The notes under the pieces were generated by a model that had not been told where the DNA came from, searched no databases, and saw only the letters and a program-made list of their open reading frames with translations. From Diogma glabrata (Eukaryota > Arthropoda > Insecta > Diptera > Cylindrotomidae), in the NCBI GenBank assembly GCA_963693315.1, contig OY856186.1:132759841-132823840 (forward strand): a DNA stretch of 64,000 nucleotides, written 5' to 3'. The position numbers and the translations under genes were made by a program. Position 1 is the first letter of the stretch; each line of letters begins with the position of its first letter. This document shows, piece after piece, positions 11,800 through 23,345 of the stretch.

Positions 11800-12048
11800 T
11801 AATACCGCATTTACAGCGACATAGCAAATTAGTAGATAGTATATTAATTTTGGGGAAAAGGAGACGGTGTAGAAATCAAAGATTTTTATTTGCAATGGTG
11901 TTCACAGCGTCAAGTATTAAATAAAAGAAAATTTGATTTTTAATAAGGCTAGATATCAAATTAGTTGCAAGCTTTTAAAATAAAAAGTGTTTACAGCACA
12001 GATTTAAATTGAATCTACTAATTTGCTATGCCGCTGTAAATGCGGTAT
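11800..12048. repeat. inverted-repeat pair, small MITE-like
   Basis: Arms at about 11800-11836 and 12010-12048 are inverted copies. They share ATACCGCATTTACAGCG and CATAGCAAATTAGTA with one or two mismatches, and enclose ~170 bp without a gene. It could be a MITE or the ends of a deleted element. Confidence 0.6.
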
Positions 12049-12829
12049 GAGAATGTGAAATACAAAAAGATTATTAAAGATGATATAAAATATGTTCAAT
12101 ACTATCCAGTTCATGAAATGAATACATTTAGGCAAGAACTTAGCAAAACCAAAAGTTCTCAACTTCCAAAATTGCTGTTTTTTACATACACCTACAAAAA
12201 TAATGCAGATATCAACAGGTTTGTCCATGTAATTAATGAATTAATGAATGTGTCAAAAGAATACCAGAAATGAGCAATGATGAAATACTTCGAACATTGT
12301 ATGGATATTTATATGTGCTACTAAACCGAATTGCTCAAACAGATTTCTATAAAAATTCAATCTCAGTGAGGGAAATATTCCAATGTTGATCACATTCATA
12401 AAACCAGCAAGACACAATCGTATAAAATCCAAAATAATTATTAATAAAATTTAAAACATTATTTTACATCAGAAAAGTAATAACTTTTTGGATTACAGTG
12501 GATTGGTTCATCTTTTTGCATGCATATCCGACAATTTGTATGTCGGTAATATGAAAACATATGAAACTATATTATCGATGTGTTTTGAAAAAATTGAAAG
12601 TGAATTTAATTTTAACGATTCTCGTTCTGAAGAAAATTTAAATTTTCGTACAAAAGTAATGTCATCATTAATTATCTGGTGTTGCTCAAATATTGGACTC
12701 GAGAATTTAATAAGCAAAGATAATTTCAATTTGATCAATCGTATTCTTGAGTTCTATGAAGAAAATCAATTATTAGGCGAGGAAATAAAGCACAAAAATA
12801 TTCCAAACCTAAGCAAATTGGCAGAGTAA
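12040..12829 (+). pseudogene. two unrecognised ORFs, possible broken host gene
   Basis: ORFs 12040-12273 (77 codons) and 12488-12829 (113 codons) have ordinary amino-acid composition rather than low-complexity shadows, and the second is preceded by TTTTGGATTACAG, a plausible splice acceptor. They could be exons of one gene, but I cannot join them confidently. The second (LDYS start, WCCSNIGLENL block) faintly recalls the C-terminal helical domain of M1 aminopeptidases; this is a weak impression. Its last ~17 codons lie inside the arm of the palindrome starting near 12772, so the true C-terminus is lost or duplicated. Confidence 0.3.
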
Positions 12830-14295
12830 GATGGATCGAGATGCGGATTTTTGCATTCGATTCAGGAAGCCGTCAGGAAAGTTTTTGAACATAGCCACTT
12901 TTCGGCAAATGCATATTGCACCCGTGCATAAGAAAAATGCATTTTTTAAGGGTGCATTCAGTGATCTGATTAAAAAAAATTTCATAGCTTGGTCAATGAT
13001 TCACAGAAATAGAACCATTTTTGTTATTCGGGGGTTTTTGGGGCCGCTGAACATGAATATGATGTCGGCGATGACCTCCGGAGTACCTAGGGCCCAAGGC
13101 GGGTATGCCTAACACATCTCCTGGAACAATTTATAAATTCAGCTGGAAATTGATCGAAGCTCGTTACTCGGGGAGTTTTGGGGCCGCTGAACACGAATAT
13201 GATCTCTGCGATGACCTTCGGAGTACCTAGGGGCCAGGGCGTTTTATATACACCTCATCTTCTGGAACTTTCCATAAATGCAGCTCGAAATTGATCGAAT
13301 CTCGTTACTCGGGGGTTTTCGGGGTCGCTGAACACGAATATGATGTCGGCGATGACCCTCGGAGTACCTAGGGCCCAGGGCGGATATGTTTAACTCATCT
13401 CCTGGAACTTTCCATAAATTCAGCTCGAAATTGATCTAAACTCGTTACTCGGGGTTTTTTGGGGTCGGTGAACACGAATACGATGTCGGCGATGACTCTC
13501 GGAGTACCTTGGGCCCAGGGCGGGTATGTCTAACTCATCGCCTGGAACTTTCCATAAATTCAGCTCGAAATTGATCGAAGCTCGTTACTCGCGGGTCTGT
13601 GGGGCCGCTGAACACGAATATGATGTCTGCGATGACCTTAGGAGTACCTAGAGGACAGGGCGGGTTATATACACCTCATCTCCTGGAACTTTCCATAAAT
13701 ACAGCAAGAAATTGATCAAATCTCGTTACTCGGGGGTTTTTGGGGTCGCTGAACACAAATTTTATGTCGATGATGACCCCTGGAGTACCTAGGACTCGAA
13801 CTTCAGTGACCCCGAACACCCCCGAGTAACGAGATTCGATCAATTTCGAGCTGTATTTATGGAAAGTTCCAGGAGATAAGGTGTATATAACCCGCCCTGG
13901 AACCTAGGTACTCCGAGGGTCATCGCAGACATCGTATTAGTGTTCAGCGGCCCCAAAACCCCCCGAGTAACGAGCTTTGATCAATTTCGAGCTGAATTTA
14001 TGGAAAGTTCCAGGAGATGAGTTAGACATACCCGCCTTGGGCCCAAAATAATAACTAAACATGGTTCTATTTCTGTGTTCATTGACCAAGCTATGAATTT
14101 TTTTTAATCAGATCACTGAATGCACTTTTAAGAAATTAATTTTGCTTATGCACGGGTGCAATATGCATTTGCCGAAAAGTGGCTATGTTCACAAACTTTC
14201 CTGGCGGCTTCCTGAATCGAATGCAAAAAACCGCATCTCGATCCATCTTACTCTGTCAATTCGCTTAGGTTTAGTGCTTTATTTCCTCGTCTATA
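12772..14295. mobile_element. 1.5-kb palindromic foldback element
   Basis: The left arm begins near GCGAGGAAATAAAGCAC (12778) and the right arm ends with the complement GTGCTTTATTTCCTCG (to 14289). The arms match over about 240 bp on each side, including ATCGAGATGCGG with its complement and the GGTGCAATATGCAT region. The centre is a GC-richer tandem array (13020-14050) with direct then inverted units. No transposase. The left arm overlaps the end of an ORF, so it may have captured or been inserted into coding sequence. Confidence 0.7.
13020..14050. repeat. ~140-bp tandem array, six direct and two inverted units
   Basis: Each unit contains CTCGTTACTCGGGG, GAACACGAATATGATGTC, GCGATGACC, GGAGTACCTAGGG and CTGGAACTTTCCATAAAT. 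The GAACA landmark falls near 13049, 13190, 13331, 13471, 13611 and 13751, a period of 140-141 bp. From ~13797 to 14050 the same unit appears twice in inverted orientation. GC content is well above that of the surroundings. Confidence 0.9.
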
Positions 14296-16129
14296 TATAA
14301 ATATTATCCCGTCGAATTAGTTGAATCAATATTATCGTTATGGATATTGAACGGACAACTTGTTGAATTCTTTCCATTAATTCAAAATTTAAATACAAAT
14401 TTATCGAATCGTATAAACTATGATCGTATTAAAGTAGATTCACGGATTTTATTACACATGCTATAAATTATATGATCAAGGAATGCAACTCTAAATTGCA
14501 AAATGACATATTTATTTTATATTTAATCTTTTTATTAATACCTGCCACAGTAGCCAAAGAAGTTTTACTTCAACAGCGTGTAAAGATTGCGCACTTCATT
14601 TTTTTTAATAGTTTTACCTCTACTCTAAATTCTAAAATATATCAAAATTCTTGAGATATTTAAATTCAAACGTTTTCCTCCAACCAAAAATTCTAATTTT
14701 TCATAATTTTTTCGAACAATTTCTATTAACGAAAAATTAAACCATGGAAGTTTGTTTAAAATTCGGTCTAACGTCTCGACTATTTCACTTTCAAGCAAAA
14801 AAGACCTACTTTACGCCCCTAATACATACAAATAGCTATTACACTTTCCTGAAAAAGAATATCCTAGTATGTTAAATATAATTTGAGAGATTTTTAACTA
14901 TTCTATAAAACCGTAAAAATGACTTAAAATTCACACCCGTAAAACCATTTTAAAGCATTCATAAAAAAATGCTGATCTTACATTGTCTTTTCTGCAGTGC
15001 TAAGCACAAAGTGGTAACTTACATTTTTGTCAAAAATGAGTTATGCATCTAAGATGATATAATAACAGTCGATGGACATTTTTACCATATAATTAAACCA
15101 TTTAATTAAGTTTTTCATTCAAAAATTACTCTTTTAAATATACCGTGTCTTCCTTAAAAGTATCAAATTTACTATTAAATTATCCAATAATTAATATTTT
15201 ACAACATTAACAAATCATATAACCTTCTTTCCTATCGAGGAGATCAGATTCTGTGTATGTACCAAAGGTGTATACATTGAACATCAAAACTTATAATATA
15301 ACCTTCTATTTTTCTGATTCAAACCAAAATTTAAAACTGTTTTGACTATAAATATAGTTTTGAATTTTGATTAGTTTGACTGTGAAAATTGAAAATTAAA
15401 AATAGTTAATATCTCGAAATGTCAAAAATACAAGTAACCACTTCTGTGCCTAGCACGGCAGTTTTTTCAATATGAAATTTTTGTATAAAACAAATCAATA
15501 GTCAATATCAATTTTAAAATAAAAAAAGGGAAATTGTTGCTCTCAATGAACATATTTAAAATATTAGCCAGAAAATAAATCTAACAAGATGAAATAAAAA
15601 ATTAAAAAACACTTACTTGAATTAAAAGCACTGTATTGACAACTGATGTCGTTAAAGGTTTTATATTCAATTTTAACTCTAAATCGCATACTCAATATAT
15701 GTAGATAACGCAAATACGCATACTATGTATTTATATGTTTGTTAATTAGTTTAAACCTAACGTATAATGCAATTTTTATCTACATTGATGATTTATGACT
15801 GACATGATATTCAACACTCATTTCGAACAAGTCAGCTTTAAATTTAGGACAACGTTCTAGTTTAAGTAATTTTTTGCCAGACAGTGGATATCATTAAAGA
15901 TAATACTAACAATTGAAATATAATTTTTAATTTAAAAACTTATTATCAGTTTTTATCATAATATATGTTTATAAGAAAAAAATATAAAATATGCATCCTA
16001 ATCAAAATCAAAATTGAAAATACATAACTATGTAATTTATCATGACAATATAATAAGTCAATGAATATAATTTTTGAGTAGTTTTATTTATGTCTCAATT
16101 ACTTTGGTTTAAAAGATCTAACTATTACA
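14296..16129. other. no credible gene; diverged dispersed repeats
   Basis: A 60-codon ORF at 14472-14654 has a hydrophobic stretch but no recognisable family and is probably chance. 14620-14740 is a diverged copy of the repeat also seen at 9130-9270 and 58310-58460 (TTCTTGAGATATTT followed by AATTCTAATT and TTTTTCGAACAA). An inverted pair, 14990-15035 and 15423-15470, shares forms of AAGTGGT and GTGCTA(G)GCAC and bounds a ~480-bp MITE-like unit. 15660-15860 resembles 58920-59040. Confidence 0.5.
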
Positions 16130-16419
16130 ATCTCGAATCAAAAGTGAAAATTTTAATGCCATTTTTGGGGCATTTGTCGACGTAACAATTCTAAGACTCA
16201 ACATAACGATTCTAAAAAACCAGGAAAAAAATGTCTGTCTACTAGAGCGGTTTCAAAAATGCTTGTTTCAAAAAATTGGTCCCGTTTACGCTAAAAGTCA
16301 ACAGAACGATGTGTTCGATAGCTGTACCAGAAATGTGTGAAAATATCATTAAGTGTGTCAAAAAAACATATTTGCATATTGTTTGCTTAAAAAACTCCTT
16401 CGGTCACTGATGACAGCTA

Positions 16420-16690
16420 CTTTATCAGCTTTTACAAAAATCAACATCTCTTGTCATCTTTTTTACCATATCGCATACTTATGAATTAATGAAATTAGAA
16501 AAATAAGTATTGAAAATATGTATGTATTGTGATTATCAAAAGCTGACATTGTTAAATGAAAATACAGAATGCATTACTTACTTCGAAATTTCAAAACTTA
16601 TTAGAATTCTTTTTTGGTCTACCATGACCAAACGCATCAGTGAAAAGAGCAGTTTCATTTATGAATGATATATAACATTTGAAAAGATTC
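16420..16690 (-). mobile_element. fragment of the same element as 5594-7397, inverted
   Basis: The reverse complement of this stretch matches about 7060-7397: the TTTGGT(C)...AAAAAAGAATC region, TAAGTAATGCATTCTG, the TATCAAAAGCTG region and the AAGATGACA-type words near the terminus. Only one end is present, so it is a truncated second copy. Confidence 0.6.
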
Positions 16691-16789
16691 AAATTTAAAT
16701 TAAATGTGTTGAGACTCAAGTCAGTATTGTATGTTTTGACAAAAAAATGTCATATTTTGGTTTGAAAATAATTTAGTCACCTTAAATAA

Positions 16790-17470
16790 TTGAAAAGAAG
16801 CAATTAAAACAACAATTTTTTGGATCAAAATGAACAGAGTTGGGTTGAAAAATATCAGATCGTGCCATTTAAATGGTATTCTCAACAAAAGTTGTAATTA
16901 TTATAAAAGCTAGAAACTAAGTGTAGAATTTTTCTAAAAAGATGTGTGTATCAATAGGAACAGTTGGGTTGGAAAACATCAAGCCGCTTTATATTAAGCT
17001 ATTTTCTCTAAAACGTTATAATTATTGAAAAGAAGCATTTTGACTTAATGGAGAGGTTTTGTAAAAAGATGGTTATTAAATTTTCGTTTTTTTACAAAAT
17101 ATGTTATTATTGAAAAGAAGCATATAAAGCAAATGGGGAGGATGTCTGAGATGTTATCTAGACTAATAGGAACAGCTAGGTTAGATAATAGCAGGTCGTG
17201 TTGAAAGATGGTTTTTGAGGTAATAGGTCGTGTTGAAATATGGTTTTTGAGCTAATAGGAACAGTAGGGCTGGAAAATATTAGGTCATGTCATATGAAAT
17301 GTCGTTTTTTACAAAAGTTGTAATTATGATAAAGAAACATTTAAACAATTAGACTTCTTAGAGAAAAATTGAAGGTTTAGAAAACGGTTTTCTGAACCAG
17401 TAGGAGCCGTTGGGTTGGAAAATTCAGCTCGCGTTAGTTTTAATTAATAAAAAGAAGCATTTATCTAAAC
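16790..17470. repeat. degenerate ~120-bp tandem array
   Basis: Units contain GTTGGGTTGGAAAA, a TCGTG block, an AAAGTTGTAATTAT-like block, GAAAAGAAGCAT and AATAGGAACAG. The GGGTTG(G) landmark recurs near 16842, 16963, 17170, 17265 and 17410 with indels. Divergence between units is high, so this is an old array. Confidence 0.65.
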
Positions 17471-17929
17471 GTAGAAGTGTTCTGAGAAGTTTTCTGGAGT
17501 AATAAAAAATGTAAGGTAATGCTAGTTAAGGGTCGTATGTTTTAGAAACGTTGAAATTGTTTAACTATAAATGTAAAAGTAATAGTTTGCTTAGTGTACT
17601 ATCGTTTCACTAAATTATGTTAATTTATGATCTGTTATAATTTTCCAGCAACATTTTGATGTTCCGTGTTTTTTTTATTATCTAGTTAGACATGTTTAGC
17701 ACAATAAATATGAAATATTCATTATTCAGATTCTTTGAATATCCGAAGATACCAAATCAACTATAAAAAGGAAGGAGGAGGGGAAAATGGAAGGATTGAG
17801 GATATGAGGGTAACTCTTTTCCTTTTCTTTATATGTCTGAGGGGAAACTCATCGAAAAATACGAAGGAGGGCATTAAGTTTCACAAATTGACCACGCTAT
17901 TAAAATAATTGTTCTGGAAGGATACAGTT

Positions 17930-18930
17930 CCACAACGATGTATTTGGGCAACAAATGGATGGGATAGCTCGGAAGCTCTTGTTGGTACTGCCCACACGAT
18001 GGAAGGACATTTTGAATTTCCTTAGAGGAAAATTCGCTAAAGTTATATTTATAGTAGATTGACGATTCGAAGCTGACCTGTTAGTTCGGTATTACCAATC
18101 AACCGTATTGCTTTTCTCTGTACAGACTCTACACATTTTATTGTTGACTGACAAGCACTTCCCCATAACATGACAGCTGTATTCCATATATGGACAAATA
18201 AAGGACTTAAAGATCAGCATAATTTGATCGGGATTGAAAAAATGTTTACATCGGCTCAAGAGTCCTAATTTATGCATTGCCGATTAAGCGAGGTTGAACA
18301 CATGTTTATGCTATTTCAGGTTATTTTCAGTATCCACTCCAAGAAGTCAAATTCTTCAACCTCATGTATTTCCTCATGAATTATCTTAATTGAGAATTTT
18401 TTATGTCGCTCTATTCGTGAAAGACGGCATAGTTTGGTTTTGGTTGGGTTCAATGCAACAAGATTACGATCACCCTATTTCATTAAACAATCGATGTTTT
18501 TGTTGATAGAATCAATTAACAGCTCTCTATCAGTGGTGACTGCAGTAAATTTAGGAGATGCATGTGATTCATGCAATGTGCTGTCATCAGCAAAACTGTG
18601 GATTGGGTGCACTGTATAGAAATAAGTAGATCATTAATGTATAGAAGAAACAAGGATGGTGTTAGTGCACAGCCTTTACCCTTTAGGAACACGAGCATTG
18701 GTTGTGGAAATATTGGATGTAGCACCATCCAAATTAACATAAAATTGATGATCTGTAAGAAAACTATGAATCTATGAGATTAAAACTATGAATCCATGAG
18801 TAAGAGGATATATGCCATAAGATTTTAATCTAGCTAATTTATATCCCACACTATCAAATGCTTTTATAGAAATATTAAGTGAAATACTGAATGTTTCTCC
18901 AGCAATTTGTTCTAGTGATGGTTGGTTGGT
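17930..18930 (-). pseudogene. LINE ORF2 relic (reverse transcriptase and C-terminus)
   Basis: Reading the minus strand from ~18740 down gives, in shifting frames, the block LTPSLFLLYINDLL of a non-LTR reverse transcriptase (18516-18740), remnants of the catalytic DD region near 18590, and a C-terminal segment with LGLLSRCKHFF and FKSFICPYMEYS (18092-18277). These are typical of Jockey/R1-like ORF2 proteins. Several frameshifts and stops are present and no endonuclease domain is seen. Confidence 0.75.
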
Positions 18931-19105
18931 TAGATTATTATTAAATTTTTAGACAGAGATAAAATACTTGTACTTTTGCAAAGAGTTTTATGTTTAATAT
19001 ACATTGTTGCCTCAAACTAAAAATAATATCCACATAAAAAAACAGATGGAAGTTTTGATATCTCAGAGCATTGAGATTTCAATCCCTTCATATTTTACGA
19101 TATAA

Positions 19106-20093
19106 AATGTTCGAGTAAAGCGCTTACAGCAGTTAGTCGCCAAAGCGCATATGTACGAAAAAAAAATTGCATTCGATGAGAGATGACTTTCAAAACTTGA
19201 AAAACGTTTACTGACGTGTACTAAAAAAACGTGTATTAATTTTGTTTTTCGGCAAACGACTGTAAACTTTGAACTTTGCAGCCGCTTGGGAGAAGGTTGA
19301 AGTCTTACTTTTTTGACCTATTATCAAAGCGGCTGTAAAGTAACGCCATTTCTTCTTTTTTTACGGCAGCAGTGAAGTTTATAAGAACATTCATATTTTT
19401 ACGGCAGCACAAAAAGGGTCGCCATTTCTTTCCTAATTTTTACTATATGTGTTCTTTTTTCAAACAAATTGTATTACTATAATGACAATAAAAAATAACA
19501 AATATTTTGATTGGATTATGAAATTTTGAGTTATTGTATAATTATGATAACAAAAATAACAAATATTTTGAATGGATTATGAAATGGACCGCTCAATGTA
19601 CAAAATTATCAACTCCAAAAACAAAAAGTTGAGAAACTTGATATTTTAATTTTTTAATGGTCAAACAAATTTTGATGTTTAGTAGTGTTAATCTTTATTA
19701 TTTAGAAAAGTTATTATAATAGTAGTTTAATCTATCAGTGTGTAATGAAATTGTTTATTCTCAAGCAAAAGTTTAAAATTTGAGCGAGGCACGAGCGAAA
19801 ATTTTAAATTTGCGAGAGAATAAAATTCATTACACACGAATTGATTACACTACTTTATTCTCTGACAAAGAATTGTGTATTATATAAAATGAAAACATTT
19901 TCTTCAAATAAAACAATAAGTCTTAATTGTTTTAATTAGTGATAAATCAAATTTCTGATTAAAAAAAACCTTATGATAAAAAAACCCCCATCCCAAGCAA
20001 TCAACCAAATTCAACTAAACGAAATAAGAGAATTTAAGCTAAAATTTGATTTTTGAACAAAACGTATCAAAGCCATTGTGATTATAATTTTAA
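19106..20093. repeat. intergenic; right half of the HINE target repeat at 19740-20090
   Basis: 19740-20090 is the inverted counterpart of 52144-52482 (GAGCGAGGCACGAGCGA, AATTGTGTATTATA and TTCAACTAAAC blocks). In this locus it is separated from its other half (23945-24120) by the HINE-like copy. 19320-19430 holds GCGGCTGTAAAGTAACGCC and two TTTTTACGGCAGCA motifs. 19450-19575 is a copy of the 11222 repeat. No gene seen. Confidence 0.55.
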
Positions 20094-20329
20094 AAATATG
20101 GAGAGGCGGAAATCTCACAGCTCTGAGATATCAAGACTTCGGTCTGGGTTGAGGATTTTGATATAGTTTTCGGCAAAAAACTTTTATGAGGACATGGTTT
20201 TTAGTTTTGAGCAGCGATGTATATCAAACATAACTCTTTGTTAAAGTACAAGTAATTTTTATCTCTGTTTAAAAATTTATTACAAAACTAACACGAAACA
20301 TCAATACGTTGCCGGAAAATTATAATCAA

Positions 20330-20930
20330 AATTCCAAAAATATTGTTAAATTAAATAAAATCAAACTTTTTTCAAAATTCCAAAAATATTCCAAAAATTA
20401 GAATAAAATCAAATATTTAAACTTTTTCTAAATTCCGATAATATCCCGAAAATTCTTCAAAATTTAAACTTTGCCAATATTCTAAAAATATTGCAAAAAT
20501 TATTACAAAATCAAAAATTAAAACTTTTTTCAAAATTCCAAAAATTATAATAAAATCAAAAATACAAAATTTTTCAAAATTCTAAAAATATTCCAAAAGT
20601 TCTTACAAAATCAAAAAATGAAACTTTTTTCAAAATTCTACCTATATATATTATAAAATTCAAAAATTCTATTTTTTTCAAAATTCTAAAAATATTGCAA
20701 AAATTATAACAAAATCAAAAATTGAAACTTTTTTCAAAATTCCAAAAATTATAATAATATCAAAAATTAAAAATTTTTAAGAATTCAAAAAATATTCAGA
20801 AAATTCTTACAAAATCAAAAATTAAAACTTTTTCCGAAATTCTAAAAATATTGCAAAAATTATTACAAAATCAAAATAAACAAACTTTTTCAAAATTCCA
20901 AAAATATTTCAAAAACTATAACAGATTCAA
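20330..20930 (-). repeat. ~60-bp minisatellite of the HINE-like family
   Basis: On this strand it appears as repeated TTTTCAAAATTC(C/T)(A)AAAATATT with AATTATTACAAAATCAAAAATT, about ten diverged units. The same array occurs in opposite orientation at 53370-54420, 56430-56830 and 42510-42720 with different unit numbers. Confidence 0.8.
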
Positions 20931-20989
20931 AAATTTCCACATTCAATTTCATTTTCAATTACATTTACGTCATAAAAACAGCTACATTT

Positions 20990-21376
20990 TTTTTCCAAAA
21001 ACTTGGCTAAAAATAAATGAAATCATTTTTTGACACACTTGACAACATTTTTTTGACAAACTTATAATGCCATAATTCTCTATAATAATAATAAAATTCA
21101 TGTTATACAAACTCTTAATTTTATTTTTTTCTACAAAATTTCGGTAAAAAATAAATAAATACCTTTCTTTTGACACACTTGACAACATTTTTTAATGTTT
21201 TAATTTTTTAATGTCAAACTTATAATGCCATAATTCTCAACAATAATAATAAATTTTCATTTCAAACAAACAATTTATTTTTTTCCAAAAAATTTGGTAA
21301 AAAATAAATAAAACTCTTTTTTTTGACACACTTGACAACATTTTTTTGACAAACTTATAATGCCATAATTCTCAAT
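20990..21376 (-). repeat. ~140-bp satellite array of the HINE-like family
   Basis: About three units here, and one more at 23411-23530 beyond the insertion. Each holds TTTTGACACACTTGACAACA, TTTTTTTGACAAACTTATAATG and CCATAATTCTC with an (AAT)n stretch. Copy B (55585-56390) has about six units, copy A (52965-53350) about three and copy D (42385-42510) one. Confidence 0.85.
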
Positions 21377-21477
21377 AATAATAATAAAATTATTAAATAT
21401 TTATAGTCTTTAATTAATTTTGATATTTCTCAGTCGTAGCTTATTTATAGTCTATTTATTATTTTTAAAAAATATGT

Positions 21478-21530
21478 TTATTCCAATATTTCGACCTTGC
21501 GGGTCATCATCAGGGGTTACATCTTATATA
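21478..21530 (-). ncRNA. hammerhead-ribozyme-like core, left arm
   Basis: Minus strand: CTGATGA (21513-21507), then GACC-CGCAA-GGTC as a possible stem II hairpin, then GAAA, then TATT-GG-AATA as a minimal stem III. Complementary ATGT/ACAT-type flanks could form stem I. The pattern resembles type I hammerheads of Penelope-like elements. Position 10.1 and the U at 16.1 do not fit consensus well, so cleavage activity is uncertain. Confidence 0.35.
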
Positions 21531-21939
21531 TTAATACGCTAGATCAAAACTTTGTGGAGCCTAAGGCTTTTTTATTCGCAGATGGATTCATTTCAAATTT
21601 TCACAGCTAACTGATATTAGTGTAACCTTATAATCGGATTCGGATTCACACAAATCGGATCATAAATAAAAAAGTTATTATATACGGAAAACTTTTTCTA
21701 TACATATGCATTATAAGTTTACATACATGCAAAAACGAAATTAAAAATTTATTTTATTTTTTTTATATTTTCTTTTTTTATATTTTCTTTTTTATATATT
21801 AGCTATCGAACAACGAACAACGAACAACAAAAACGAAACTTAAAAATTTATTTTCTTTCATTTCAGTCGTCTTTTGTCTTTGAACAAGGATGGTTTTCGA
21901 TATTATTTCGATTATTTTGTTTATTGATATAAAGATATT

Positions 21940-22545
21940 TGCGTAATATTTTTCTTTGTTTTCTTATTATAGGAGGGCTATTATTTTGAAAACGTACATT
22001 TTTTTGTTGATTTTTAAATTTTTGATTTTTAAAAAATCTGAAATTTTGATATTTTGTTGGTATTGACGAAAGGAAAAAAGTTGTTTCTGCTTTTATTTTT
22101 TGTGTACTCTGAATCGGCGTTATGCGCGGTTGAATTTTTGAGGCTTTTTCACGTAGTTTTGGTAATGGTTTAAAACTTAAAACTTTTTTTTCTTTTTTTA
22201 TATTTATTTTCTCTTAGTTAGTTTATACATTTCCTTTGAAGTTTAGAGAATTTAGTTTATGAATTGATTTAGGGGTCGATAGACGTAATATTTTTCTTTG
22301 TTTTTTATTCTAGGAGGGCTATTATTTTGAAAACGTACATTTTTTTGTTGATTTTTAAATTTTTGATTTTTAAAAAATCTGAAATTTTGATATTTTGTTG
22401 GTATTGACGAAAGGAAAAAAGTTATTTCTGCTTTTATTTTTTGTGTACTCTGAATCGGAGTTATGCGCGGTTGAATTTTTGAGGCTTTTTCACGTAGTTT
22501 TGGTATTGGTGTCAATGTTTTGTGAATAGGTGCCACAAATTTCAT
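21940..22545 (-). repeat. ~345-bp direct duplication with a 97-codon ORF
   Basis: The block from AGGAGGGCTATTATTTTG (21971 and 22312) through GTATTGACGAAAGG and GTGTACTCTGAATCGG to GGCTTTTTCACGTAGTTTTG is present twice with few differences. The second copy contains a minus-strand ORF (22252-22545, start MKFVAPIHK) rich in Lys, Gln and Pro. I do not recognise it; it may be a remnant of an internal ORF of the element. Confidence 0.6.
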
Positions 22546-22598
22546 CCGACTTAAGTATATTTTTGCAAGTAAAAAGAAAAATAACTGAATAATTGAAA

Positions 22599-22971
22599 CT
22601 AGGAGGGCCCGGCGTGCTTCGCTACGCTTATAAATAAAGTTTTTGCATAGACATTTTGTTGACGTAGAAGCAATGATTTCAAAAAGTGGTAATGAGAAAT
22701 GCTAGCATATAATTTTTAATTTTTCTTTTTAAATATATGAATGAAAAATAATCAAAACTCTAGCTGATCAGTTCGGATAATTTTTCATATATCCGAACTG
22801 ATCAGCTAGAGTTTTGATTATTTTTCATTCATATATTTAAAAAGAAAAATTAAAAATTATATGCTAGCATTTCTCATTACCACTTTTTGAAATCATTGCT
22901 TCTACGTCAACAAAATGTCTACGCAAAAACTTTATTTATAAGCGTAGCGAAGCACGCCGGGCCCTCCTAGT
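22599..22971. repeat. 373-bp near-perfect palindrome
   Basis: The left arm from CTAGGAGGGCCCGGCG and the right arm to CGCCGGGCCCTCCTAG are inverted copies over about 180 bp. I find one mismatch (CATAGACA against CGTAGACA) and a short loop around 22785. Such identity implies a recent origin or ongoing correction. It lies within the 21392-23395 element and could be a MITE or a hairpin product. Confidence 0.9.
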
Positions 22972-23292
22972 ATATTTTATTATATTAAATATTACATAAT
23001 CAAAAAATTTTTTTGTATAAAAATTTTAAAAAAATACTGGAAAAAATTAACAATAGTTTAAAAAAAAAAAAACAGATAATAAACATTAATTGTTTAAAAG
23101 AACAAATTACACACAAAATTTCATAAAAACTTTTAATAGAATCACTATTTTTATTAACTCAAAATAAAAAATATTTTATATCTTTCAATCACACAGAAAA
23201 CAATTCCATGAAAAGAAAAATTTTTTGAATGACGGAAAATCAAATTTTTTTTTTTTTTTTTGATTATGTAATATTTAATATTATAAAATATA

Positions 23293-23345
23293 TGTAACCC
23301 CTGATGATGACCCGCAAGGTCGAAATATTGGAATAAACATATTTT
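23293..23345 (+). ncRNA. hammerhead-ribozyme-like core, right arm
   Basis: Plus strand: ATATGT as stem I 5' side, CTGATGA at 23301-23307, GACC-CGCAA-GGTC stem II, GAAA at 23322-23325, TATT-GG-AATA stem III, and ACATAT as stem I 3' side (23337-23342). The pairing layout is that of a type I hammerhead. Deviations are a bulged T after CTGATGA and A instead of U before the expected cleavage position. It is the inverted partner of the core at 21478-21530. Confidence 0.35.

Larger units (their letters stand above)
16130..19105 (+). mobile_element. decayed fifth copy of the HINE-like repeat, heavily interrupted
   Basis: Fragments in the expected order match the better copies at 52483 and 54924. The GTGTTCGATA-CTGTACC block and AAGTGTGTCAAAA lie at 16290-16400. 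TTTGCTTAGTGTA with TTCACTAAATTATGTTAATTTATGAT lies at 17585-17635. The 3' end, from GACAGAGATAAAATAC to GATATCTCAGAG and CCTTCATATTT, lies at 18950-19100. Between them lie a piece of the 5594-7397 element, a degenerate tandem array and a LINE relic. Confidence 0.45.

Noticed and set aside
12488..12829. Firm call as M1 aminopeptidase
   Set aside because: The resemblance is limited to a few hydrophobic/aromatic positions, with no catalytic motifs in the window.
22252..22545. Known transposase or Gag in the 97-codon ORF
   Set aside because: No diagnostic motif was seen; it is kept only as an unrecognised ORF in a duplicated segment.
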